A program made the translations under genes and the position numbers. Shown piece by piece: positions 1-5,981 of a stretch of 6,681 nucleotides of DNA; the stretch's first letter is position 1, and the number at the start of each line of letters is the position of its first letter. The notes under the pieces were generated by a model, which did no database searches, was not told the DNA's origin, and saw nothing but the letters and a program-made list of their open reading frames with translations. The stretch comes from an uncultured Eubacteriales bacterium (GTDB lineage Bacteria; Bacillota; Clostridia; Oscillospirales; Oscillospiraceae), in NCBI GenBank assembly GCA_900554625.1, contig USHP01000114.1, forward strand, positions 1 through 6,681, in the 5' to 3' direction.

Positions 1-1
1 G

Positions 2-382
2 TCCGTCAGTTCCGGTATCATTTTCGGCGTTTTGATGGCCTCCTTCTCCGGCGTTTTCCCCAACATTTACAACACCACGGAGGAAGTCCGGCAGCTGGCA
101 GGCTGGCTGATCTGCATCAGCGCCGTGTGTATGCCCTTCCAGGCCTACACCAACGCAACCTACTTCACCTTGCGCTCCGGCGGTCAGACCATGGTTACCT
201 TCCTGTTTGACAGCTGCTTCGTCTGGGTGTGCTGCGTTCCCCTGGCCTTCTGCCTGAGCCGGTTTGCCCACCTTCCTATCCTGCCGCTGTATGCCATCTG
301 CCAGTCTACCGACCTGTTCAAATGCGGTATCGGCGCATTTATGCTCAAGCAAGGAAAATGGATTCAGAATCTGACAACCTAA
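2..382 (+). CDS. MATE-family multidrug efflux transporter, C-terminal fragment
   Basis: Partial gene: the frame is open from the first bases of the window and ends at TAA (380-382), leaving the last 126 residues. The fragment is mostly hydrophobic and carries the layout of the final helices of MATE (NorM/DinF-like) transporters: a NATYFTLRSGGQT segment like the family's 'N..F.LRSGG.T' loop, then helices containing FDSCFVWVCCVPLAF and a closing GKWIQNL tail, typical of the cytoplasmic C terminus. MATE proteins are inner-membrane antiporters that expel cationic drugs or metabolites using Na+ or H+ gradients; the substrate cannot be told from this end. The N-terminal ion-coupling residues lie outside the window. 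The gene ends just before a strong hairpin terminator and converges on the DHHW gene. Family assignment is from remembered sequence patterns, but the tail is characteristic. Confidence 0.85.
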   Translation, partial: SVSSGIIFGVLMASFSGVFPNIYNTTEEVRQLAGWLICISAVCMPFQAYTNATYFTLRSGGQTMVTFLFDSCFVWVCCVPLAFCLSRFAHLPILPLYAICQSTDLFKCGIGAFMLKQGKWIQNLTT

Positions 383-385
383 TAA

Positions 386-426
386 AATTGCCCCGCCTGT
401 TTCTTCAGGCGGGGCTTATTTTTTAT
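386..426. terminator. Bidirectional intrinsic terminator between convergent genes
   Basis: A perfect 10-bp stem (390-399 GCCCCGCCTG with 406-415 CAGGCGGGGC) has a 6-base loop. On the plus strand it is followed by TTATTTTTTAT, ending the MATE transcript. On the minus strand it is followed by AATTTTATT, which can end the MBOAT/DHHW transcript. It starts 3 bases after the MATE stop and about 8 bases beyond the DHHW stop. Confidence 0.9.
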
Positions 427-1511
427 CGCAATGCGGCGCTGTTGTTCAGAACCAGGGTGCTGTAGAGCATCAGCACATCCTGACCGTGGAAATCAATATA
501 TTCTCCCAGCAGATCCGGATGGATATAGCGAATATCCACCAGGGTTACCTTGGCGTAGTCCTGCACCAGCAGGGGCACCATGCTGCTGCCGAAGGAATCC
601 CGGAAGACAATCAGTTCCCGATCGGTAGTGGCATTGGGATTTTCGATGGTCAGCAAGCTCCGGGCACCGGAGAGGAAAATATCATACAGATCCCGGCTTT
701 CCAGCTTGCTCAGATCGTAGACACTGCCGGTTTTTCCGGTTTCGTAGTCGTAGACGCTGCACTGGCGCAGCAGGTCGCTGTCCAGGTAGTACAGCGTTTC
801 CGGCTCCATAGGCAGCGCCGCCTGACCGTAGTAGACACCGTAGAAGGGCTTTTCCAGGGCGGTGAGGGTGTAGTCCTCCTCCCGGGGCGGCGTCACGCCC
901 AGGGCTTCACAGATTTCTCCGGCCGCCGACAGCAGGTACTCCTGCCGCCAGTGGGTATCTGTGCGGTAGTAGTTGCCCACATTCAGCGACTTCGTCAGGT
1001 CAATGTGGGTTGCCCAGGGCATCCCCTCCTGCACCATGGCAAACAATTTGTCATAATCCATGGACAGGTGGCCGCTGGGCTGGGCCAGGTAATAGCCCTT
1101 GTCCGGGGCAATAGCCATAAATACCCGGGAATCTTGCAGGTAGGTTTCATAGACGTAATTCAGCCGCTTCAAAGCGTTGCCCACAGACACGGTTTGCAGG
1201 GGGTACTCCTGTTTGGCGGCGTAGCCTTGAGAAAGATAAATGCCGTTGTTGTCCTTCTGCCCCAGGGCGTAGAAGTGGAACAAGGATTTGAGTTGCCGGA
1301 AGCGGTCCCGCAGGGGGAACTGATCCAAGGCGTAGTCTTCAAAATCCTCCATGAATTCCCCGTCCAGAATGGCGTCGGCTTCTATTTCCGGCATCTGGGC
1401 CAGGGGGCGGCGCTCCGCCACGGACAAATCCTTCTGAGGCAGCAGCCAGGCGGCAGCAGTGAGGATTGCCCATAAGGACAGAACCAAAATGGCAGGTATG
1501 CATTTTTTCAT
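423..1511 (-). CDS. DHHW-family (AlgX/AlgJ-like) SGNH-fold protein, probable partner of the MBOAT acyltransferase
   Basis: A 362-residue exported protein. Residues 1-25 form a signal/anchor: MKK, a hydrophobic run to about residue 24, then the mature part. The family hallmarks are visible: ERRPLAQMP near 33-41, DQFPLRDRF at 63-71, the DHHW-type motif as RTDTHW (Asp185, His187, Trp188), and FRDSFGSS at 303-310 with Ser306 as the likely nucleophile. These match the AlgJ/AlgX/DHHW group, SGNH-hydrolase-like proteins that work outside the membrane with an MBOAT protein to transfer acetyl groups to polysaccharide. Start choice: the frame runs 34 codons further up, but ATG 1509-1511 has a strong AAGGAGGT (1519-1526) at good distance and begins the signal sequence, whereas the extension lies inside the MBOAT gene. 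The RBS overlaps the MBOAT stop codon, so the two genes are translationally coupled. The glycan acceptor is unknown. Confidence 0.88.
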   Translation of the reverse strand: MKKCIPAILVLSLWAILTAAAWLLPQKDLSVAERRPLAQMPEIEADAILDGEFMEDFEDYALDQFPLRDRFRQLKSLFHFYALGQKDNNGIYLSQGYAAKQEYPLQTVSVGNALKRLNYVYETYLQDSRVFMAIAPDKGYYLAQPSGHLSMDYDKLFAMVQEGMPWATHIDLTKSLNVGNYYRTDTHWRQEYLLSAAGEICEALGVTPPREEDYTLTALEKPFYGVYYGQAALPMEPETLYYLDSDLLRQCSVYDYETGKTGSVYDLSKLESRDLYDIFLSGARSLLTIENPNATTDRELIVFRDSFGSSMVPLLVQDYAKVTLVDIRYIHPDLLGEYIDFHGQDVLMLYSTLVLNNSAALR

Positions 1512-1525
1512 CTGTGCCACCTCCT

Positions 1526-2905
1526 TTAGAATCGGAAATACAGGAACGGGCTGAAAGAGCCGTCCACCAGGTAAGCCGTAGACACCAGCAGCAGCCCGGT
1601 CATCCATGCCCACTCCAGCACCGGGGCAGCCTTACTCCGGGCAATCCGGTTTCCTGCCTGTTTCACCACCGGTGTGGCTCCCACAATTCCCAGCACAAAC
1701 AGCAGGGCAAAGCTTCGCAGGTAATACAAGGTTTCCTCCGTAACCAAGGGCAGGTTGGCAAAGCCGAACAGGCCCGCAAAATCCGCCCCTGCCTGGGACA
1801 GGCTCTCGGCATTGAACAGCACAAAGCTCAGCACCACCGCCAGCAGCACATAGCCATGGCGCAATGCATCCGGAAGCTTTTTCAGTCCCGGAATCCACTT
1901 TTCCGCCAGCAGCAGCACCGCAAACAGCAGCCCCCACAACACAAAGTTCCAGGCGGCACCGTGCCACAGTCCCGTGAGCATCCACACCACCAGGATGTTG
2001 AACACCCACCGGCCCCGGCTGACCCGGTTGCCTCCCAGGGGGATATACACATAATCCCGGAACCAGCTGCCGAGACTCATATGCCAGCGCCGCCAGAACT
2101 CCGAAATACTCTTGGACAGGTAGGGATAGTCAAAGTTCTCAATAAAATGGAATCCCAGAATCCGTCCCAGGCCAATGGCCATATCGGAATACCCAGAAAA
2201 GTCAAAGTAAATGTTCAGGGTAAAGGCAATGGCGTACATCCAGTAAAACAGCACCGACGGCTGCCCGCTTTCCCGGAACAGCTTCATCAGCAGGGCAAAA
2301 TTGTCCGCCAGGATCACCTTTTTCCCCAGACCCACCAGGAAACGGCGCAGGCCCAAAGAAACATCCTGCCAGGCACACTTCCTGCTGTCCAGTTCTCTTG
2401 CCACATCCACATAGCGCACAATGGGGCCTGCAATGAGCTGAGGGAACAGGGCAACATACGCGCCAAAGCTGATGGGATTCTTCTGGGGCGGCACATTGCC
2501 CCGGTAGACGTCAATGGTATAGCTCAGGCACTGGAAGGTGTAGAAGCTGATGCCCACCGGCAGCGCCAGTTTCAGCAGAGGCAGGCTCAGGCCGGTGGCT
2601 GCGTTGACGCTGGAAATAAAGAAGTCGGCATACTTAAACAGTCCCAAAAGCAGCACACTGATGACCACCGAAATGCTCAGCCACAGCTTTTTTCGCTTTT
2701 CCGATCTGGCAATGGCCAGGCCGCAGATATAAAACAGCACAATGGTAAATACCATCAGCGCCAGCAGTTTCGGCTCTCCCCAGCCGTAGAAAAACAGGCT
2801 GGCAATCAGAAGCACCCCATTTTTCCATTTCCAGGAGACCAGGAAATAGACTGCCAATACCGCCGGGAGAAAGTAATACAAAAAGGATATACTGGAAAAA
2901 ACCAT
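1526..2905 (-). CDS. MBOAT-family O-acyltransferase, AlgI/DltB-like
   Basis: A 459-residue polytopic membrane protein with about ten or more hydrophobic segments, the usual length for AlgI-type MBOAT enzymes. Family motifs appear in order: LFFYGWGEPK (37-46), LPVGISFYTFQ (115-125), FPQLIAGPI (154-162), YFDFSGYSDMAIGLG (233-247), EFWRRWHMSLGSWFRD (269-284), YIPLGGNR (287-294) and LTGLWHGAAWN (310-320). His315 matches the invariant MBOAT histidine and His275 the second conserved one. The enzymes move an acyl group, usually acetyl, across the membrane to an extracytoplasmic carrier or glycan. Together with the downstream DHHW protein this forms the standard surface-polymer O-acylation pair. ATG 2903-2905 is preceded by AAGGGAGG (2912-2919); a second AGGAGG lies further up without a nearby start. 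No convincing promoter was found in the 46 bases between the upstream terminator and the start, so transcription may depend partly on read-through. AlgI itself is not implied: there are no alginate genes here. Confidence 0.94.
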   Translation of the reverse strand: MVFSSISFLYYFLPAVLAVYFLVSWKWKNGVLLIASLFFYGWGEPKLLALMVFTIVLFYICGLAIARSEKRKKLWLSISVVISVLLLGLFKYADFFISSVNAATGLSLPLLKLALPVGISFYTFQCLSYTIDVYRGNVPPQKNPISFGAYVALFPQLIAGPIVRYVDVARELDSRKCAWQDVSLGLRRFLVGLGKKVILADNFALLMKLFRESGQPSVLFYWMYAIAFTLNIYFDFSGYSDMAIGLGRILGFHFIENFDYPYLSKSISEFWRRWHMSLGSWFRDYVYIPLGGNRVSRGRWVFNILVVWMLTGLWHGAAWNFVLWGLLFAVLLLAEKWIPGLKKLPDALRHGYVLLAVVLSFVLFNAESLSQAGADFAGLFGFANLPLVTEETLYYLRSFALLFVLGIVGATPVVKQAGNRIARSKAAPVLEWAWMTGLLLVSTAYLVDGSFSPFLYFRF

Positions 2906-2951
2906 GAATTGCCTCCCTTTGTGTCCTCCTAGGACCGATTATTCTTTCCGT

Positions 2952-2980
2952 AAAAAAAGGCAGCGGCAAAAGCCGCTGCC
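2952..2980 (-). terminator. Intrinsic terminator after the mntP-vanZ-DUF4358 unit
   Basis: Read on the minus strand, a perfect 9-bp GC-rich stem (GGCAGCGGC at 2980-2972, GCCGCTGCC at 2967-2959) with a TTTT loop is followed directly by a run of seven T (2958-2952). It starts 17 bases after the DUF4358 stop codon. The plus strand has no T run after the stem, so it acts in one direction only. Confidence 0.93.
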
Positions 2981-2997
2981 GAAACAGTTCCTGTGAT

Positions 2998-3555
2998 TTA
3001 GCTCAGCTGGAAATCCGGTTCTGCGCCGACCACCTGGGCAAAGGCATCCACATAGGACTGAGCAGTGATCTCCTGGGCACTGCTGACCATAATCAGCATC
3101 ACCACATCGCCGTAGCCGGTGACCATCAGGTCGTCAGCCTCCACGCAGACCCACTTGCGGGGGTCAATGCCGGCCTTCATGGCTTCGGCAACCGCCTTGC
3201 TGTCCTCACCGGGAGCAACCCGAACCATCACCATGGAGAAGGCAATGGAGCCGATCATGGGCTCGTAGGCAGCAGCTTCCACAATCTGATCCGCATTGTC
3301 CAGACCGGTAAAACGCTTGATATTCCACAGGCCTTCCTCGCTGGTGTCGGTCAGATCCAGATTGGTCAGGGCAGCGCCGAACTCCACGGGCTGAATTTCC
3401 ACGACCTTGTTAATCAGTTCTTCCATGGTGCCCTCCACGCTGACAACTGCAGCAGTGGTGGCTGCTGTGGTTTCCTGAGCAGAAGAACTGCCGCAGCCGG
3501 TGAGCAGTGCGGCCATCATGGCCACCGCCAGAAGAGCAGAAATAAGCTTTTTCAT
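2998..3555 (-). CDS. DUF4358-type lipoprotein
   Basis: A 185-residue predicted lipoprotein. Residues 1-20 are a signal peptide (MKK, then a hydrophobic core) ending in a lipobox LTGC with Cys21 as the lipidated residue. A Ser/Thr/Ala-rich linker covers about 22-43. The remainder (about 45-165) resembles DUF4358: an initial helix, a FTGLDNADQIVEAA segment, a 'PMIGSIAFSMVMVRVAPGED' strand region, a helix around 118-128 and a final GYGDVVMLIM strand. DUF4358 proteins are surface lipoproteins of Clostridia without a settled function, and from memory they often lie beside MBOAT and DHHW genes, as here. Start choice: ATG 3553-3555 has GGAGG (3564-3568) eight bases upstream; the frame's five-codon extension (MEETN) has no such site. 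Its ATG overlaps the VanZ stop as ATGA. Family call is from pattern memory; the lipoprotein nature is directly visible. Confidence 0.86.
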   Translation of the reverse strand: MKKLISALLAVAMMAALLTGCGSSSAQETTAATTAAVVSVEGTMEELINKVVEIQPVEFGAALTNLDLTDTSEEGLWNIKRFTGLDNADQIVEAAAYEPMIGSIAFSMVMVRVAPGEDSKAVAEAMKAGIDPRKWVCVEADDLMVTGYGDVVMLIMVSSAQEITAQSYVDAFAQVVGAEPDFQLS

Positions 3556-4013
3556 GTTTGTTTCCTCCAAGTTGATCGTAAAACAATTCGTTTATAGATG
3601 GTATGTCCCAGATACACCAGGATCATACCTGTCAGTACGCCGCAGCTATCCAGCGCCACATCCTTGATACTAGGCCCCCGATCCGGTACAAAACACTGAA
3701 TGGTTTCGTCCACACAGGCAGCCGCCGCACCCAGAATTAGCGGCCAGACTCCTTTTTTCCGCAGCATACCGAACAGCCAGGTAAGAAGCGCCCCCAACGC
3801 GGTAAATTCCGTGAAGTGGGCCATTTTGCGCAGCAATCCGCCGCCGGGAGCCGTCTCTTCTCCCCCCGGCAGGATATGCTCCAGGATTTCCTTCACCCAA
3901 TCGCTGAAGGCACCGGAAATCTGCCCGGGCAGGGCTGAGTTGCCCCAGATGAAAATCAGATTGCAAATCAGCAGCGCGATACACAGCCGCATCCGCTTGT
4001 CCGTACGGATCAC
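3552..4013 (-). CDS. VanZ-family integral membrane protein
   Basis: A 153-residue membrane protein with four likely helices (about 8-24, 64-83, 88-101 and 121-139). VanZ-like landmarks: NSALPG at 25-30 after helix 1, RKMAHFTEF at 62-70 with the conserved Lys-x-x-His and Glu69, DETIQCFVPDR at 102-112, and PSIKDVALDSCG at 114-125 with Asp118 and Asp122. VanZ confers low-level teicoplanin resistance in enterococcal vancomycin clusters, but the wider family is spread over Firmicutes with no fixed biochemical role; no glycopeptide-resistance genes are near, so a drug-resistance label is not justified. The start is GTG (4013-4011), chosen because it forms a GTGA overlap with the mntP stop; a later ATG (3992) has no ribosome binding site. 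A weak GGGGGT lies eight bases before the GTG. Its stop overlaps the DUF4358 start, so both depend on translation arriving from mntP. Confidence 0.88.
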   Translation of the reverse strand: MIRTDKRMRLCIALLICNLIFIWGNSALPGQISGAFSDWVKEILEHILPGGEETAPGGGLLRKMAHFTEFTALGALLTWLFGMLRKKGVWPLILGAAAACVDETIQCFVPDRGPSIKDVALDSCGVLTGMILVYLGHTIYKRIVLRSTWRKQT

Positions 4014-4591
4014 GCCAAAACCCCCAGATGCTCCAGAAGAATCTTCACTCCCAGGGCAACCAAAATAATGCCGCCGGCCAGCTGGGCTTTCTTTTCATAC
4101 CGGCTGCCAAAGACATTGCCGACCCCCACGCCAACGGCGGACATGCCGAAGGTAAAGGCGCCGATGAGCAGCACCGCCATAAAGATATGCTGCACACCAG
4201 CCATGGCCAGAGAGATGCCCACAGCCAATGCATCGATGGATGTGGCAATCGCCATGACGAACATGGTTTTGGGAGACATGTCCGCATTTTCTTCACAGCA
4301 GCTGCAGCCTTCCGGTTCCTTTTCCAGGGCCTCCTTGAGCATGTTGACGCCGATGATGACCAGCAGCACAAAGGCAACCCAGTGATCCACGCTCTGGATT
4401 GCTTCGGCAAACAAGGTGCCCAAGTAAAATCCGATCAGCGGCATCAACGCCTGAAAGCCGCCAAACTAGGCGCCGCAGGTCAGGCCAGCCTTGACCGTGG
4501 CTTTTCTCATAGCCAGTCCCTTGCAGATTGACACCGCAAAGGCATCCATGCTGACACCCAGTGCCAGCAACAGCAGTTCTCCGATACCCAT
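4010..4591 (-). pseudogene. mntP: mntP manganese efflux pump, interrupted by an in-frame TAG at codon 42
   Basis: The frame from ATG 4589-4591 (GGAGGT at 4600-4605) to TGA 4010-4012 is 193 codons, the normal size for MntP (YebN), a six-helix inner-membrane Mn2+ exporter made of two related halves. Both halves are present: GVSMDAFAVS with Asp16 in helix 1 and ATSIDALAVG with Asp120 in helix 4, matching the acidic residues needed for manganese export, and FGGFQALMPLIGF after the break. Codon 42 is TAG (plus strand 4466-4468 CTA), where relatives carry an aromatic or hydrophobic residue; one base change from TGG (Trp) or TAC/TAT (Tyr) explains it. No frameshift or other decay is visible, so the change is recent, a sequencing error, or suppressed. 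Restart at TTG/ATG 4447/4444 would give a piece lacking helix 1, unlikely to be an active pump. The cysteine pattern CSCC at residues 96-99 in the cytoplasmic loop is unusual. Preceded by a Mn2+ riboswitch, which independently supports the identity. Confidence 0.9.
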
Positions 4592-4635
4592 AAAAAGAAA
4601 CCTCCGTGCAGATTTCAGGTCAGCACAGAAGCCAG

Positions 4636-4740
4636 GAAGAGACTGAGCCGGCCTGTCAAGTCTCGTCATTTCAGGCTGAACCAGGGGAAACCCCAGTATG
4701 TTGACCCAGCCCCGCTTATCGCGCCGACTACTCCCTCTTC
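4636..4740 (-). promoter_or_regulatory. yybP-ykoY-type manganese riboswitch
   Basis: The minus-strand leader of mntP carries the hallmark AGGGAGTAG (4736-4728) right at the predicted transcript start and, later, GTCAACATACT (4705-4695), GAAATGACGAGAC near 4672-4660 and TTGAC. Nested pairings are visible: GAAGAG (4740-4735) with CTCTTC (4641-4636), GTCGGC (4728-4723) with GCCGGC (4652-4647), and GTCAA (4705-4701) with TTGAC (4659-4655), plus a GGGG/CCCC arm (4694-4691, 4687-4684). These fit the yybP-ykoY class, which senses Mn2+ and commonly sits before mntP. The layout suggests control of translation rather than termination, because no terminator hairpin with a T run follows before the start codon. 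Assignment is by memory of the consensus; a covariance-model search would settle it. Confidence 0.87.
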
Positions 4741-4747
4741 GGCTTGG

Positions 4748-4776
4748 ATTATAACAAAGGATTCCCGGCTCGTCAA
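4748..4776 (-). promoter_or_regulatory. Strong sigma-A promoter for the riboswitch-mntP operon
   Basis: TTGACG (-35, 4776-4771) and a perfect TATAAT (-10, 4753-4748) are separated by exactly 17 bases. The expected start is about G4740, the first base of the riboswitch's closing helix. This is the best promoter in the window. Confidence 0.93.
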
Positions 4777-4790
4777 GCGAAACCGGGAAT
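4754..4790 (-). terminator. Probable azlCD terminator hairpin overlapping the mntP promoter
   Basis: On the minus strand, ATTCCCGG (4790-4783) pairs perfectly with CCGGGAAT (4768-4761), and inside it TTCG (4781-4778) pairs with CGAG (4772-4769, one G-T pair) around a CTTGA loop, with one bulged T. It is followed by CCTTTGTTAT, a weak T tract. It starts 40 bases after the azlD stop. Because it contains the mntP -35 hexamer, the same inverted repeat could instead be, or also be, a protein-binding operator. Confidence 0.55.
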
Positions 4791-4830
4791 AGACACAGTT
4801 ATTTTACATTTATAGACCAGATTTTCCGGC

Positions 4831-5142
4831 TTATCCCAGCAAGGATATCCCCCACTGGCACAGCAGCACCGCCGCACTGCTGCTCAGGGCCACCACAATC
4901 AGGCTTTTGCCCCGATAGGCCAGCCCCACCGCCACAGCCAAGGCCGCTGCGCCGCTGATCACCGAGTCCGTACTGCTTAAAATCGCAGGAAAGGTCATGG
5001 CGCTGAGGCAGGCATAGGGTACATAATGTAAGAAAGAGCGCAGAAACCGGCTGGAAATGGGCTTGCGAAACAGCGTCAGCGGCAGCACCCGAATCAGATA
5101 GGTGGTCACCGCCATCGCCAGGATATACAGATACAGATTCAT
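4831..5142 (-). CDS. azlD: AzlD, small subunit of a branched-chain amino acid exporter
   Basis: A 103-residue membrane protein with about four hydrophobic segments, the usual size for AzlD. Typical features: the opening helix ending in TTYLIRVLPL (13-22), RFLRSFLHYVPYACLSAMTFPAI (32-54; the 'LRYVP.A.L.A...P' stretch of the family) and a small-residue-rich pair of helices to the end. AzlD works with AzlC as a two-part exporter of branched-chain amino acids, first noted through azaleucine resistance in Bacillus; in E. coli the YgaZH pair exports valine. ATG 5140-5142 is chosen because it overlaps the azlC stop as ATGA and has GGGAGG (5153-5158) seven bases or so upstream; a longer open frame reaching to 5421 lies inside azlC in another frame and is not used. 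The gene is the last of its operon, followed by the putative hairpin at 4754-4790. Confidence 0.9.
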   Translation of the reverse strand: MNLYLYILAMAVTTYLIRVLPLTLFRKPISSRFLRSFLHYVPYACLSAMTFPAILSSTDSVISGAAALAVAVGLAYRGKSLIVVALSSSAAVLLCQWGISLLG

Positions 5143-5852
5143 ACCGGCGCTTCCTCCCGCTCCGCCACCGGAAACACCACTGCGCAAATTGCAGCGGCTG
5201 CCACGGTGCAGATGACGATGGCCAGTCCCGCAGAAATACGGTTCAGTCCCGGCACCCAGGCAAACAGGCTGCTGCAAACCAAGGCAAGCACCACCACCGC
5301 CAGGATTTCCTTTTCCCGTTTGGCTTCCGGCACCACAATGGCCACAAACATGCCGTAGAGCATAATCCCCAGGGCTGTCCGGATGGAACCGGGCAGAACG
5401 GAACCTGCCAACGCGCCGCACAGCGTCCCCAATGTCCAGCCCAGAATGGGCAGCGTACCCAGACCCAGCATAAAGGGCAGGGTCAGCGGCTCTATTCGGG
5501 ACATGGCCAGGGCGAAAATCTCATCGGTATTGAAAAACGCAATTAGCAATCTGGGCAGCAGGCCAATCCGCTGTCCCATCCGCTGGCTCAGGGCCAGACT
5601 CATCAGCGCATAGCGGCTATTGATAATCAGCTGGGTCAAAATCATTTCCCACAAGGTAGCCCCCGCCACAATCACCGTCAGTCCGGCAAACTGTCCGGCG
5701 CTGGTCAGGTTGGTCAGGGAAATCAAGGTGGCATCCAGAGCCCGCAGCCCCTGGTTTACCGCCATGGTGCCAAAGCCGAAGCTGACGGAAAAATATCCCA
5801 TCCCCACCGGCAGTCCCCGGCTCAGACCTGCCCGGTATTCCGTTCCTCTCAT
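5139..5852 (-). CDS. azlC: AzlC, large subunit of a branched-chain amino acid exporter
   Basis: A 237-residue inner-membrane protein with about seven hydrophobic segments, normal for AzlC. Visible family features: a short polar start, then GLPVGMGYFSVSFGFG (13-28), TSAGQFAG (50-57, the 'SGAGQF' region), the INSRYALMSLALS segment (77-89; 'N.RY.LMS..L') and AFFNTDEIFALA (105-116) with Asp110 and Glu111. It forms the main pore subunit with AzlD to expel branched-chain amino acids. Start choice: ATG 5850-5852 has a GGAGAGAGG site just before it; a GTG seven codons earlier (5871-5873) lacks one. A promoter at 5917-5945 precedes it. No Lrp-type regulator is encoded nearby, although azlB often accompanies these genes in Bacillus. 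The exact substrate range cannot be read from sequence. Confidence 0.92.
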   Translation of the reverse strand: MRGTEYRAGLSRGLPVGMGYFSVSFGFGTMAVNQGLRALDATLISLTNLTSAGQFAGLTVIVAGATLWEMILTQLIINSRYALMSLALSQRMGQRIGLLPRLLIAFFNTDEIFALAMSRIEPLTLPFMLGLGTLPILGWTLGTLCGALAGSVLPGSIRTALGIMLYGMFVAIVVPEAKREKEILAVVVLALVCSSLFAWVPGLNRISAGLAIVICTVAAAAICAVVFPVAEREEAPV

Positions 5853-5916
5853 AAGCCTCTCTCCACAATCCACACAGGATTTTTCCCCGGAGCATTTTTG
5901 CTCTCATGATGAGGCC

Positions 5917-5945
5917 ATTATACCAGCCAATTTCTACAAAAGCAA
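5917..5945 (-). promoter_or_regulatory. Promoter of azlCD
   Basis: A perfect TATAAT (5922-5917) preceded by TGG, giving an extended -10 (TGnTATAAT), has a weak -35 TTGCTT (5945-5940) at 17 bases. The expected start near 5910 leaves a leader of about 58 bases before the azlC ATG. No operator was recognised. Confidence 0.82.
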
Positions 5946-5981
5946 CCGTAAAATACCAGCATTTTGCCTAAAAAGGCAATC

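Noticed and set aside
1512..1613. A 34-codon N-terminal extension of the DHHW protein.
   Set aside because: It overlaps the end of the MBOAT gene, has no ribosome binding site, and would place the signal sequence inside the protein.
486..2932. Two long plus-strand open frames (486-1475 and 1466-2932) opposite the acylation genes.
   Set aside because: They are antisense shadows of the DHHW and MBOAT genes. Their products are Gln/His/Pro-rich with no domains, and the minus-strand genes have full family motifs and ribosome binding sites.
3552..4013. VanZ gene read as glycopeptide (teicoplanin) resistance.
   Set aside because: No vanHAX, vanRS or vanY genes are present. VanZ-fold proteins are widespread and the context is a manganese operon.
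4010..4447. The downstream part of mntP as a separate intact gene.
   Set aside because: It starts at TTG/ATG in the middle of a MntP helix with no good ribosome site and lacks helix 1 with Asp16. The upstream piece is in the same frame, so this is one gene with a nonsense codon.
4028..4531. A plus-strand open frame across mntP, conceivably replacing the broken gene.
   Set aside because: The translation is a low-complexity His/Gln/Ala-rich reverse reading of MntP; the minus-strand frame carries the MntP motifs on both sides of the TAG.
5964..5979. Hairpin TTGCC-TAAAAA-GGCAA after the cysteine-cluster gene as its terminator.
   Set aside because: The stem is only five pairs and no proper T run follows on the minus strand, so it is too weak to call.
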